A stretch of DNA of 64,000 nucleotides from assembly GCA_944322965.1 (NCBI GenBank), contig CALUQR010000003.1, forward strand, positions 1 to 64,000, written 5' to 3'. Below are positions 8,749-16,817 of the stretch, in pieces. The notes under the pieces are model-generated. The model did no database searches. It was not told the origin of the DNA and saw only the letters and a program-made list of their open reading frames with translations. Numbering within the stretch: the stretch's first letter is position 1; each line of letters starts with the position of its first letter. Both the position numbers and the translations under genes were made by a program. This DNA comes from Vulcanimicrobiota bacterium (GTDB lineage: Bacteria > Vulcanimicrobiota > Xenobia > Xenobiales > Xenobiaceae).

Positions 8749-9936
8749 CTAGCGCAGCCGTTCGCGATTTTCATATAGACGAATAATCGTCTGGCAGACG
8801 CGCTCCACGCTGCTCAATTCCATATGGGAAGAGACGGGCAGACAGATGATGGAGGCGCTCAAACGCTCCGTAACCGGCAACTGGACGGAGCTGGGAGCGT
8901 AACAGGAGAGCTTGTGGCCCGGCGGATCGAAGTAGGCCCGGTTGGGGATCCCCTCGGCATTGAGGGCCTGACTCAACTTGTCGCGGCTAATGCCAAACTC
9001 TGGGTCCACCACTAAGGCCAAGTCCTTATAGGAGGAACGACAACCCTCGCGGATCTTTTGGAAACTGAGTCCGGGGACCCCGTTCAGCCCCTGACGGTAG
9101 GCCTGGGCCACTTGATTGCGGTGTTGGGCGTACTCCTCCAAATAGTCGAGGGCGTGGGCGGCAATAATAGCGTTGGCCTCCGACATGCGGGCGTTGAGAC
9201 CCACGGAGGGGCAGTCGTAACTGCCATGGTTGCCATAATCTCGCCCGGCGCGCACGTGCTCCGCTACGGCGTCGTCATTGGTAGCCACTAAGCCCCCTTC
9301 GCCGCCCGTCAATAATTTAGTGGGCGAAAGGGAGAAGGACTCAAAGGAGCCGTAGCGACCCAGACGATGGCCCTGGTAGAGAGTCCCAAAACCGTGGGCG
9401 GAGTCTAAGAAGAGGGGCAGATGGCGCTCTCGGGCCAATTCCTCCAAGCCTTGGAGATCGGGCGGATTGCCGAAGACGCTGACGGCGGCGATAGCTACCG
9501 TCTGCGGACTCAAGGCCTGACGTACCCCCTCTAAATCGATAGAGAAAGTATCCGGCTCACAGTCGACAAAGACCGGGCGGAAACCGTTCCACCAAATGGC
9601 GTGGAAGGTGGCCATAAAGGAGAAGGAGGGTACGATTATCTCCCCCTTCCCGCGCTCTAAACCCAAAGATTGCAGACCTAAGATGAGGCCGCTCGTACAA
9701 GAGGAGAGCCCGATAGCGTGCTTGACCCCCAGATATTGGGCCACCTTCTCTTCAAAATGGCGCAAGTAGGGACCCTTGGTGAGCCAACCGCTGCGATACA
9801 TGCGCTCTAATTCCGGTTCCACCTCCGTCCAAGCGGGCACGGTAGGTTGGGTAAAGGGCAGAGCGGGCTCAAAAGCGGGCTTCCCTCCTAAGATGGCCGG
9901 CACTTGCCGACTAAATTCCGTAGTCTGTGGAGCCAT
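8749..9936 (-). CDS. DegT/DnrJ/EryC1/StrS sugar aminotransferase
   Basis: This 395-residue PLP enzyme would use a 4-keto sugar nucleotide as acceptor. The Schiff-base Lys is K207 in SLSPTKLLTGGEGG. Asp178 in LFLDSAHG is the expected cofactor partner, although the usual DAA(H/Q) is DSAH here. The length fits the family. It lies between the dehydratase and sugar transferase genes, so the likely role is to aminate the dehydratase product. The DegT family also includes PseC- and WecE-like members, so the precise regiochemistry cannot be read from sequence. Confidence 0.9.
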   Translation of the reverse strand: MAPQTTEFSRQVPAILGGKPAFEPALPFTQPTVPAWTEVEPELERMYRSGWLTKGPYLRHFEEKVAQYLGVKHAIGLSSCTSGLILGLQSLGLERGKGEIIVPSFSFMATFHAIWWNGFRPVFVDCEPDTFSIDLEGVRQALSPQTVAIAAVSVFGNPPDLQGLEELARERHLPLFLDSAHGFGTLYQGHRLGRYGSFESFSLSPTKLLTGGEGGLVATNDDAVAEHVRAGRDYGNHGSYDCPSVGLNARMSEANAIIAAHALDYLEEYAQHRNQVAQAYRQGLNGVPGLSFQKIREGCRSSYKDLALVVDPEFGISRDKLSQALNAEGIPNRAYFDPPGHKLSCYAPSSVQLPVTERLSASIICLPVSSHMELSSVERVCQTIIRLYENRERLR

Positions 9937-9989
9937 ATACGTATCTCCCCTCTAGGGCCCAGAGCGGGTCCTACCAAGTAAACTATTTA

Positions 9990-10673
9990 TTAACTAGAAG
10001 GGAGATTACTCTCTCTAGGGCTCTCTCCCTGCCCGCCGCCCTCCGCTGGGGACGGGGTGGGATTGGGGAACTGGGGGTTATTCCAACCGTAACCGTAGAT
10101 CTGGTCCCCTTGGGTCAAGACCTTAAAGGTCCGCCCAATAATCTGCAGATCCCAGGCCAAAGAATAGCGGTCGATATAGTCAATATCTAACTCAATGCGT
10201 TGGGGCCAGGTGAGCAGGTTGCGCCCATTGATCTGGGCCCAGCCGGTCAATCCCGGACGCACCTCTAAGCGGCGGCGCTGGCGGGGGGTATACTCTTGCA
10301 CCTGGCTAGCTACCGTAGGGCGGGGACCGACTAAACTCATTTCGCCCCGCAAGACGTTTAGAAGCTGGGGCAACTCATCTAAGGACCAGCGCCGCAAAAA
10401 GCGACCTACGCGGGTAATGCGCTGATCGTCGCGCACAATCTCTAAACCTAAGCCCATCTTCTCCGCCTGGCGCACCATGGTGCGGAACTTAAAGAAGGGA
10501 AAGGGGCGCCCCTTACGGCCGATGCGCTCTTGGACGTAAAAGATAGGCCAACCGTCATCCAGATAGACGGCCGCAGCGCAGAGCAGTAAGACGGGGCTCA
10601 GTAAGATTAAACCGAGGGCGGCGCCCAAGAAGTCGAACGCCCTTTTCAAAAGACCATTGGGATCATTAAACAT
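9990..10673 (-). CDS. Bacterial sugar transferase (phosphoglycosyl transferase, PglC-like)
   Basis: The ATG at 10673 has a GGGGGAG ribosome site; a TTG 21 nt further upstream has none. The ~227-residue product has one N-terminal re-entrant or membrane helix (about 13-35). The family motifs follow: FKFRTM, a DELPQLLNVLRGEMSLVGPRP-type block, and PGLTGWAQINGRN. These small monotopic enzymes transfer a phospho-sugar from UDP-sugar to undecaprenyl phosphate and start glycan assembly. It is the first gene of the three-gene cassette. The C-terminal ~30 residues are Pro/Gly/Ser-rich and probably disordered. Confidence 0.9.
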   Translation of the reverse strand: MFNDPNGLLKRAFDFLGAALGLILLSPVLLLCAAAVYLDDGWPIFYVQERIGRKGRPFPFFKFRTMVRQAEKMGLGLEIVRDDQRITRVGRFLRRWSLDELPQLLNVLRGEMSLVGPRPTVASQVQEYTPRQRRRLEVRPGLTGWAQINGRNLLTWPQRIELDIDYIDRYSLAWDLQIIGRTFKVLTQGDQIYGYGWNNPQFPNPTPSPAEGGGQGESPRESNLPSS

Positions 10674-10712
10674 ACTCCCCCTATTCGCCCCCAATTAGAT
10701 TTAGACTCCCTC

Positions 10713-10741
10713 TTGACCTCAGGGGCTAGCCCCAGTATAAT
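10713..10741 (+). promoter_or_regulatory. sigma70-type promoter of tRNA-Ser
   Basis: TTGACC (10713-10718), a 17-nt spacer and a perfect TATAAT (10736-10741). The spacer contains the palindrome GGGGCTAGCCCC. The expected start near 10748 is a few bases before the tRNA. Confidence 0.85.
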
Positions 10742-10754
10742 GCAAGCGTCCTAC

Positions 10755-10844
10755 GGAGCGATGGCCGAGAGGTTAAAGGCGCACGCCTGCTAAGCGTGAG
10801 GGTCCTAAAGGCCCACCTGGGTTCGAATCCCAGTCACTCCGCCA
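10755..10844 (+). tRNA. tRNA-Ser (anticodon GCT)
   Basis: This is a class II tRNA of 90 nt with encoded CCA (10842-10844). The anticodon loop is CTGCTAA, and there is a long variable arm (GAGGGTCCTAAAGGCCCACC region). The T-loop is TTCGAAT and the discriminator is G. It decodes AGC/AGU. The acceptor stem GGAGCGA against TCACTCC leaves a C-A mismatch at the fifth pair. Confidence 0.96.
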
Positions 10845-10868
10845 CTGTAGAATAGCAATCCCTAGAAA

Positions 10869-10908
10869 AGAGGGTCCCAGGGTTAAGGCTCTGGGGCCCT
10901 TTCCTTTT
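10869..10908 (+). terminator. Intrinsic terminator of tRNA-Ser
   Basis: AGGGTCCCAG (10871-10880) pairs with CTGGGGCCCT (10891-10900), with one G-U pair and a 10-nt loop. TTCCTTTTG follows. It lies 26 nt after the tRNA. Confidence 0.8.
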
Positions 10909-11018
10909 GCCTAGCTGGAGAGAGCAAATCTCTCTGCAAATGGCCTCCCATCTTCAAAGGGAGCCCCCCTCTCTGTGCAGAAAATTGGGCCCATTGTCAG
11001 TAAGAGTTTGGAGGAAGT

Positions 11019-12398
11019 ATGAGCGAGATAGCTACCTATTTAGAGCAGAACGCAGCCAAGTTTGAGGAAGATCTGAAGCGCCTCTTGCGCATCCCTTCGG
11101 TGAGTACGAGCGAAGAGCATAAGCCGGATATGTTGGCCTGCGCCCAAGAGGTGGTGCGCCAATTACATGAAGCGGGCATCCCCAAAGCGGAAATTATGCC
11201 TACCCCCGGCCATCCCATCGTCTACGCCGAGTCGGAGCAGCTCCCCAACCGGCCTACGCTCTTAATCTACGGCCACTACGACGTCCAGCCTGAGGATCCG
11301 CTGGATGAGTGGGAGACCCCGCCCTTTGAGCCCTCTATTCGGGATGGCAAGATCTACGCTCGCGGCGCCTCCGACGATAAGGGCCAGTTTATTATCCATC
11401 TCAAAGCGGCCCAAACTCTCAACGCTTTAGGCCAGCTGCCCGTCAACCTCAAGTTCTGTATCGAGGGCGAAGAGGAGTGCGGTAGTCCCAGCTTAGATCC
11501 CTGGATTAGAGAGCACGCCGAGCTCTTGAAGGCCGACGTCTTAGTCATCTCCGACACTACGATGTACGGTCCGGGCCAGCCCTCCCTGCTCTACGGCTTG
11601 CGCGGCTTAGCCTACTTAGAGGTAGAGGTTAAAGGCGGCGATAGCGATATGCACTCCGGTATGTTTGGCGGGGCCGTCCCCAATCCCATCAACGAGCTCT
11701 GCCGCATTATCGCCGCTTTAAAAGATGAAAATTACCACATCACCGTGCCCGGCTTCTACGATAAGGTCCGTCCCTTGACGGAAGAGGAGCGCGAGGAGTG
11801 GCGCAAGCTCAACTTCGACGATGAGGAGTACCGCAAGTTAGTGGGCGCTCCGGCCCTGTGCGGGGAGAAGGGCTTTACCTCTATTGAGCGCCGTTGGGCC
11901 CGTCCTACCTTAGACGTCAACGGCATCTGGGGCGGCTTTACCGGCGAAGGGGCCAAGACGGTCATCCCCTCCAAAGCTTACGCCAAGATTTCCTGCCGCT
12001 TAGTCCCCGACCAGGACGACCGCGAGATCGCCAAGTTGGTAGAGGAAGAGATTAAGCGCTTAGCCTCCCCGGCGGTGGAAGTTAAAGTGAGCTTCCATCA
12101 CGGCGGCGCCCCCTGGATGACCTCCCCCGACGCTCCCGTCTTGCAAGCGGCCAATATTGCCGCCCAGAAGGCTTGGAAGGCCACCCCGGTCAAGGTGCGC
12201 GAGGGCGGTTCTATCCCCATCGTCTCCACCTTTACCCAAGTGTTGCAAGTTCCGGCCGTCCTCTTAGGGATCGGTTTGGAAGACGAGCAGATCCACGCTC
12301 CCAACGAGCATCTCTCCTTAGAGAACTTCCATGCTGGGATCGCCGCTTCCGCCTACTTAATGCAAGAGATCGCCGCTCTGCCGGAGTTTAAGAAGTAG
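11019..12398 (+). CDS. M20 family dipeptidase
   Basis: This is a 459-residue cytosolic zinc peptidase, behind a GGAGGAAG ribosome site. Metal and catalytic motifs are H86-D88 (YGHYDVQP), the bridging Asp119/Asp120 (ASDDKGQ), and Glu152/Glu153 (EGEEECGS) acting as base and ligand. A dimerisation domain follows, and near the C-terminus there is the His of QIHAPNEH. The length and order match the CNDP/PepV-type dipeptidases, which cleave dipeptides with broad specificity. It appears to be transcribed alone: a tRNA terminator lies upstream and a long hairpin lies downstream. Confidence 0.9.
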   Translation: MSEIATYLEQNAAKFEEDLKRLLRIPSVSTSEEHKPDMLACAQEVVRQLHEAGIPKAEIMPTPGHPIVYAESEQLPNRPTLLIYGHYDVQPEDPLDEWETPPFEPSIRDGKIYARGASDDKGQFIIHLKAAQTLNALGQLPVNLKFCIEGEEECGSPSLDPWIREHAELLKADVLVISDTTMYGPGQPSLLYGLRGLAYLEVEVKGGDSDMHSGMFGGAVPNPINELCRIIAALKDENYHITVPGFYDKVRPLTEEEREEWRKLNFDDEEYRKLVGAPALCGEKGFTSIERRWARPTLDVNGIWGGFTGEGAKTVIPSKAYAKISCRLVPDQDDREIAKLVEEEIKRLASPAVEVKVSFHHGGAPWMTSPDAPVLQAANIAAQKAWKATPVKVREGGSIPIVSTFTQVLQVPAVLLGIGLEDEQIHAPNEHLSLENFHAGIAASAYLMQEIAALPEFKK

Positions 12399-12416
12399 CT
12401 TAAGCCCGCCCACCTC

Positions 12417-12459
12417 TAGGACTCGGGCTAGTTTAGGTACCGCCCCTAGCCCGGGTCTA
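12417..12459 (+). terminator. Long hairpin after the M20 dipeptidase gene
   Basis: The arms are around 12417-12431 and 12446-12459 (CTAGCCCGGGTCTA on the right), with one bulge and one mismatch. There is no clear T run; CTGTCTTGTCC follows. It is related in sequence to the hairpin at 1491-1524. Confidence 0.45.
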
Positions 12460-12504
12460 ACTGTCTTGTCCCTACCTTTTTAGTAGTAAGTAGAAGAGAA
12501 TGAG

Positions 12505-14493
12505 ATGAGTATTGTCTGGTCCAACTCCCTAGTCTTAGCCCCCATGAGCAAGGGGAGCAACCTGCCCTTCCGTCGGCTCTGCGTGGAGTTTGGGGCGGAT
12601 ATTACCGTCTCGGAGATGCTCTTTGCCTCCGCCTTGGCTAAAGGCAATCGCAAAGATCTGGCCCTCTTGCGCCGCTCTCCCCAAGAGCGGTTCTTTGGGG
12701 TCCAAGTCCTCACTAATAACCCCCAAGAGTTGCGCGAGGTCTTGCCGATCATCGCTAACTCCGGGGCCGACTTTATCGATCTCAATTGCGGCTGTCCCAT
12801 CGATCAGGCCGTGCAGCGGGGTATGGGCGCCCAACTCCTCGATCGTTTGAGCCGTTTAGAACAGCTCTTGGCGGTCCTCAAAGAGGAGTCCCCCCTGCCC
12901 TTTACGGTCAAGTTGCGCTCTGGCTATAAAGAGGGCCAAGTCAATATCGAGAAGACTCTGCGCTTAGTGGAAGCTTACGGCGCGGCGGCGGCTATTATCC
13001 ACGGGCGCACGCGCGAGCAGCGCTATACGGGGGTAGCCGACTGGCAAGTAGTTAAGTATGGCGTCCAAAATTCGCAGCTGCCTATTATCGGCAATGGCGA
13101 TATTCTGACCTGGTATGAGGCCCAAGATCGCCAACTTCTGAGCGGGGCGGCCGGCTTGATGGTGGGGCGAGGGGCGCTCATTAAGCCCTGGATCTTCCAA
13201 GAGATTAAGGAGAAGCGCGACTTAGATTTGAGCCCCAGCCAGCGCGTAGCCATCTACTGGCAGTTGACTAACTACATGTTGGAGCATTTTGGGGACGATA
13301 GCCACGGTCAGCGCACTACTACCTCCTTTATGAGCTGGCATTTCGATCTCTTCAGCCGCTACCGCTACTTGCCCGAGAGCCAGTACCGCCAAGCTTCCCG
13401 GGAGCACCCGCTCATCCAAACCCGTTTAGATAGCGTGCGCCAGGGCGACCCTCTAGCTATCGTCTTGGCCGGTTACGGCAAGAGTTTCCGCCAAAAGGTA
13501 GCCCAGATTTTCGTGCGCAACGCCGTCGAAGAGCGCCCCCTCTCCCACCTAGAGGAAGAGTTGCGCCAACTGGCTCCAGAACTTTTAGAATCGTATCGCC
13601 TCCAGGCGGAGGCCAAATTAAAGAAGAAAGAGCGTCGCGGGGAGCAAGAGTCGGCTAGCGGCCTACCCTACTGTGATACTGATACCGCTCCTCAGAACTT
13701 AGAGGCCCGAGAGATGACTGAGAAACCCTCTGCCCATTTAACCCCAGAAGTTCCCGCCCCGGAGTCTACCCCCGCTCCCGCCCCCAGCGAAGATTACGGC
13801 ACCCCCCATATCCGGGCCCGCCGAGGCGACTTTGCGCCTACCGTCTTAATGCCGGGCGACCCCTTGCGCTCGCGCTTTATAGCGGAGAACTACTTAGAGG
13901 GGGCCCAGTTAGTCAATAATGTGCGCGGCGTGGAGGGCTATACGGGCCTCTATAAGGGCAAGAGGGTCTCCGTTATGGCCTCCGGGATGGGCGGTCCCTC
14001 TATGGGCATCTACTCCCACGAGCTCTTAGCTATGATGGGGGTCGAGCGCCTGATTCGCATCGGCACCTGTTTTGGGCTGCAGCCCAATATGCGCTTAGGC
14101 AGTATCGTCTTGGCCCAAGGTTGCTCTACTAACTCTAACTTTGTCAGTCAATTCCGTTTGACGGGCAGCTTCGCCCCTCTCGCTAATTTCCAACTCTTGA
14201 CTAAGGCCTACCAGCGGGCCCAGGAGTTAGGGATAGAGGTCCAGGTGGGCAACGTCTTGACTTCCGACTACTTCTATAACGCCCATCCCGACTACCAAGA
14301 TTGGGCCTCTCTGGGGGTCTTGGCCTGCGAAATGGAAGCGGCTATCCTCTATACGAACGCCGCCTTACACGGCAAAGAGGCCTTAGCCATCTTGACGGTC
14401 AGCGATCTCTTGGGCTGTCCGGAGATTATGAGCGCTCTGGAGCGCCAGACTACTTTGCGTCAGATGATCGAATTAGCTCTAGATCTAGCTTAG
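12505..14493 (+). CDS. Fusion: tRNA-dihydrouridine synthase + DeoD-type purine nucleoside phosphorylase
   Basis: The 662-residue product is one uninterrupted frame. Residues 1-345 are a Dus flavoenzyme, with catalytic Cys97 in LNCGCPID, Lys136 in FTVKLRSG and His166 in IIHGRTR. The phosphate-binding segments are IIGNGDI and GLMVGRGAL. The GCPIDxxxxxGxGxxL form looks closer to Dus3 than to typical bacterial DusB. Residues ~365-430 are a charged then Pro-rich linker. Residues ~431-662 are a complete hexameric-type PNP (DeoD): PGDPLRS, GMGGPSMGIYSHEL, CEMEAA, with Asp634 and Arg647 spaced 13 apart as are D204 and R217 in E. coli. The reactions joined are uridine reduction in tRNA and phosphorolysis of purine nucleosides. 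An internal ATG at residue 404 could also yield free PNP, but its ribosome site is weak. The metallo-hydrolase gene starts 14 nt later. Confidence 0.9.
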   Translation: MSIVWSNSLVLAPMSKGSNLPFRRLCVEFGADITVSEMLFASALAKGNRKDLALLRRSPQERFFGVQVLTNNPQELREVLPIIANSGADFIDLNCGCPIDQAVQRGMGAQLLDRLSRLEQLLAVLKEESPLPFTVKLRSGYKEGQVNIEKTLRLVEAYGAAAAIIHGRTREQRYTGVADWQVVKYGVQNSQLPIIGNGDILTWYEAQDRQLLSGAAGLMVGRGALIKPWIFQEIKEKRDLDLSPSQRVAIYWQLTNYMLEHFGDDSHGQRTTTSFMSWHFDLFSRYRYLPESQYRQASREHPLIQTRLDSVRQGDPLAIVLAGYGKSFRQKVAQIFVRNAVEERPLSHLEEELRQLAPELLESYRLQAEAKLKKKERRGEQESASGLPYCDTDTAPQNLEAREMTEKPSAHLTPEVPAPESTPAPAPSEDYGTPHIRARRGDFAPTVLMPGDPLRSRFIAENYLEGAQLVNNVRGVEGYTGLYKGKRVSVMASGMGGPSMGIYSHELLAMMGVERLIRIGTCFGLQPNMRLGSIVLAQGCSTNSNFVSQFRLTGSFAPLANFQLLTKAYQRAQELGIEVQVGNVLTSDYFYNAHPDYQDWASLGVLACEMEAAILYTNAALHGKEALAILTVSDLLGCPEIMSALERQTTLRQMIELALDLA

Positions 14494-14506
14494 AGAGGGG
14501 AAGCCG

Positions 14507-15538
14507 ATGCGCTACAATTGCTGGCTAGTCAACCAACCGTGGGAGGATCCGGCCCTCCTCATGCAGATCAACGACAGTCGAGAGTATTGGCTCTTCGACT
14601 GCGGGGAGCTCTACCAGGTGAGCGTGGGCCATTTGATGGATACGACTAAGGTCTTCGTCACCCACACCCACGTCGACCATTTTATCGGTTTCGATCGCCT
14701 CTTGCGCATGAATTTGCGCGAAGCCAAAGAGCTCCAATTCTACGGTCCGCCCGGTATCGCCGCCCAAGTGGGTTCCCGCTTACAAGGTTACAGTTGGAAT
14801 TTGACGGACGATTCCGAATTTGTGATCAAATGCTGCGAGTTAGAAGAGACGAAGGTCGTCTCCTACCTCTTCCGAGCTAGCAACCGCTTTGTGGAAGATA
14901 TTGACGATCGCCGCGCCCACCCCCTCACCCACCCCGAATTGCGCTTAGAAGACGGCTCTATGTTGCGCTTTGCCCCCGTAGTCCACGGGGTGGAGTGCCT
15001 CTGTTACTCCCTGACCGAACCGCTCCAAGCGCGGCTCAAGAAGGAGGAGTTTAAGCGCTCCGGCCTCCCCGCCGGCCCCTGGATCGCCCAGCTTTTAAAG
15101 ATCTGTTCCGGCCAAGTGGCCGAGCCCCCTTATTTAGAGGTGTGCGGAATGCGCAAGGGGATAGAGGAGCTGCGCCCCTTAGTCTTCTACCCCAAGCCGG
15201 GGCGCTGCGCCTACGTCACCGATACCGTCTTCAATCGGGAGAGTATGGCCTCCATGCACTGGGTGGCCCAAGGGGCGGACGTCTTATGGTCGGAGGCCTG
15301 TTTCCGCCATGCCCAACGCGACAAGGCGGTAGCCAACTTCCATCTCACCGCCCGCCAGGTGGGGCGGATCGCCAAAGAGTTGGAGGTAGGGGAGCTCCAT
15401 CTCTTCCACTACTCGCGCCGCTACCGAGGCGAGCTCTGGCCCCACATCCGCGAGGCCCAAGAGAATTTCCCCCATACTACCCCCCCGCCCCAATTAGTTC
15501 CCGCTCCCAGCGCCGAATTGGCCCCTTCCGCCTCTTGA
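14507..15538 (+). CDS. Metallo-beta-lactamase-fold hydrolase, RNase Z-like
   Basis: The 343-residue product carries the HxHxDH motif T-H53-T-H55-V-D57-H58. Later ligand candidates are His in VVHGVEC, Asp in YVTDTVFN and His in LFHYSRRY, spaced as in RNase Z/ELAC proteins. RNase Z trims tRNA 3' trailers. Both tRNAs in this window encode CCA, so the enzyme may have another RNA or small-molecule substrate. It sits 14 nt after the Dus-PNP fusion, behind a GAGAGGGGAAG ribosome site, which implies one operon. The stop codon overlaps the -35 box of the infC promoter. Confidence 0.75.
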   Translation: MRYNCWLVNQPWEDPALLMQINDSREYWLFDCGELYQVSVGHLMDTTKVFVTHTHVDHFIGFDRLLRMNLREAKELQFYGPPGIAAQVGSRLQGYSWNLTDDSEFVIKCCELEETKVVSYLFRASNRFVEDIDDRRAHPLTHPELRLEDGSMLRFAPVVHGVECLCYSLTEPLQARLKKEEFKRSGLPAGPWIAQLLKICSGQVAEPPYLEVCGMRKGIEELRPLVFYPKPGRCAYVTDTVFNRESMASMHWVAQGADVLWSEACFRHAQRDKAVANFHLTARQVGRIAKELEVGELHLFHYSRRYRGELWPHIREAQENFPHTTPPPQLVPAPSAELAPSAS

Positions 15539-15563
15539 CAGCGCTCCGACCTAGAGCTATACT
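15535..15563 (+). promoter_or_regulatory. sigma70-type promoter of infC-rpmI-rplT
   Basis: A perfect TTGACA (15535-15540), a 17-nt spacer and TATACT (15558-15563). The -35 shares bases with the stop codon of the preceding gene. The expected start is near 15570, giving a leader of about 235 nt before infC. Confidence 0.85.
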
Positions 15564-15569
15564 TCCCTA

Positions 15570-15806
15570 GCTACATTATCAGTTTGAGCGTGTAGATTTA
15601 GACTACAAGCCAGAAAAGCAGAAGCGATGCCGGCTTCTCACCCTGCGGCGCCATTAAAATGGCCGCTTCAGAGGTAGTGGTTTAAGGGCTATCCTCCCCT
15701 TTAGGGTCAGTGAGGAAGGCCGTCAGGTTTTGGTTTACTGGAACTAGAGCCACGTGCAGATGTTGGTAGGCACTTTGTTTTTTCGGCTGGCAACAGAGGT
15801 AAGCCG
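15570..15806 (+). promoter_or_regulatory. Structured leader of the infC operon
   Basis: The untranslated stretch has several short hairpins, for example AGAAGC 15620-15625 with GCTTCT 15633-15638, and GCCATT with AATGGC around 15650-15662. In several bacteria infC leaders mediate control by L20 or by IF3 itself. I cannot assign a specific motif here, so the regulatory role is inferred from length, promoter position and structure. Confidence 0.45.
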
Positions 15807-16409
15807 ATTCCCAAGGAACTGAGAGTTAATCGCCTAATCCGTGTGCCCCAAGTCTTTGTAATCGACGAGGAAGGGCGCCAGTTAGGCCGGATGTCAACGC
15901 GTGAGGCCCTCGAGAAGGCTCAGGCTCACAACCTGGATTTAGTGGAAGTTAACCCCACCGCCAGGCCCCCCGTCTGCCGCTTTATGGATTATGGACGCTA
16001 TAAGTATATGCAGTCCAAATCGGAGCGCGACAGTCGGGCCAAGCGCAAGCCCCAGGAGCTCAGAGAGGTCAAGGTACGCCCCAAGATCGACGACCATGAC
16101 TTTGATGTCAAAGTGAAGACTATCGAGCGCCTGATCAAGGATGGCGACCGAGTGAAGGTCACCTTGCGCTTCCGCGGTCGCGAGATCGTGCACATGGAGT
16201 TGGCCAAGGAGCTCTTAAAAGAGCTCTTCCAGAGGGTTCAGGATTTGGCTATCATCGCTCAGAAACCGGTTATGGATGGGCGGCAGATGGTGATGGTACT
16301 GGCTCCCAAGACTGGCTCCCAGGCCCAGGCTAAGCCCAAGGCGGCTCCCGCTCCCGCTCCGGCGGCGACTGAGAGTAAACCGGCTGAGACCGGGTCCACG
16401 CCCGCCTAG
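15807..16409 (+). CDS. infC: Translation initiation factor IF-3 (probable AUU start)
   Basis: The protein is about 200 residues. IF3 normally begins a few residues before a (V/I)NxxIR(V/A)xxVxxID block. Here that block is VNRLIRVPQVFVID, so the GTG at 15843 would cut it. The frame is open upstream, and an ATT at 15807 lies 7 nt after AGAGG (15795-15799). That gives I/M-P-K-E-L-R-V-N as the N-terminus, exactly where IF3 is expected to start. AUU starts are known for infC in enterobacteria and allow IF3 to limit its own synthesis. Both IF3 domains are present (IDEEGRQLG; VKVTLRFRGREI). The last ~30 residues are a Lys/Ala/Pro-rich tail. It is the first gene of infC-rpmI-rplT. Confidence 0.9.
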   Translation: MPKELRVNRLIRVPQVFVIDEEGRQLGRMSTREALEKAQAHNLDLVEVNPTARPPVCRFMDYGRYKYMQSKSERDSRAKRKPQELREVKVRPKIDDHDFDVKVKTIERLIKDGDRVKVTLRFRGREIVHMELAKELLKELFQRVQDLAIIAQKPVMDGRQMVMVLAPKTGSQAQAKPKAAPAPAPAATESKPAETGSTPA

Positions 16410-16462
16410 TCAGTTTGGCTTAAGCACTCTGCGCAAGTCGAAAAATTAATAAATTATTCTGA

Positions 16463-16492
16463 GGCCCCTTTTAGTAGTGCGGGGCCGGTTTT
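16463..16492 (+). terminator. Hairpin between infC and rpmI (attenuator-like)
   Basis: GGCCCC (16463-16468) pairs with GGGGCC (16481-16486), and GGTTTT follows. It stands 24 nt before the rpmI start. It may reduce readthrough into the ribosomal protein genes or act as a processing site. The stem is short, so it is probably partial. Confidence 0.4.
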
Positions 16493-16515
16493 GAGGTATG
16501 AAAGGAGCTACGAAC

Positions 16516-16719
16516 ATGCCTAAGATTCGCACTAGAAAATCTGTGGCAAAGCGGATCCGCGTTACCGGTACTGGTAAGATGAAGAGGATGCGCCAGTTTT
16601 CCGGCTGCCATCACATTCGTGAGAAAAAGTCCCCTGATCGGACTCGCAAGTTCCGTAAGGTCGTCTTAGTCGACAAGACCGACGTCAAGCGGATGCACCC
16701 CTTGGTTCCTTATCTCTAA
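16516..16719 (+). CDS. rpmI: 50S ribosomal protein L35
   Basis: The 67-residue basic protein has the family start MPKIRTRKSVAKR and the RKVxLV..D..R...LVPYL end. The ATG at 16516 follows AGGAG (16503-16507) with 8-nt spacing. An upstream in-frame ATG at 16498 overlaps that site and would add six residues not found in L35. It is the middle gene of infC-rpmI-rplT. Confidence 0.97.
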   Translation: MPKIRTRKSVAKRIRVTGTGKMKRMRQFSGCHHIREKKSPDRTRKFRKVVLVDKTDVKRMHPLVPYL

Positions 16720-16817
16720 GCTTGACTTTCGCTTTTATTAGCTAGAGACCGTACTTAGATAAGTTCTATCCAAAATTTTTTGCTGCGACCTAGTCGCTCC
16801 CCTCAGGAGGAATTGAA

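Noticed and set aside
13714-14493. Independent deoD gene inside the Dus fusion
   Set aside because: An in-frame ATG exists at residue 404, but there is no stop between the halves and the ribosome site is weak, so the fusion is the primary call.
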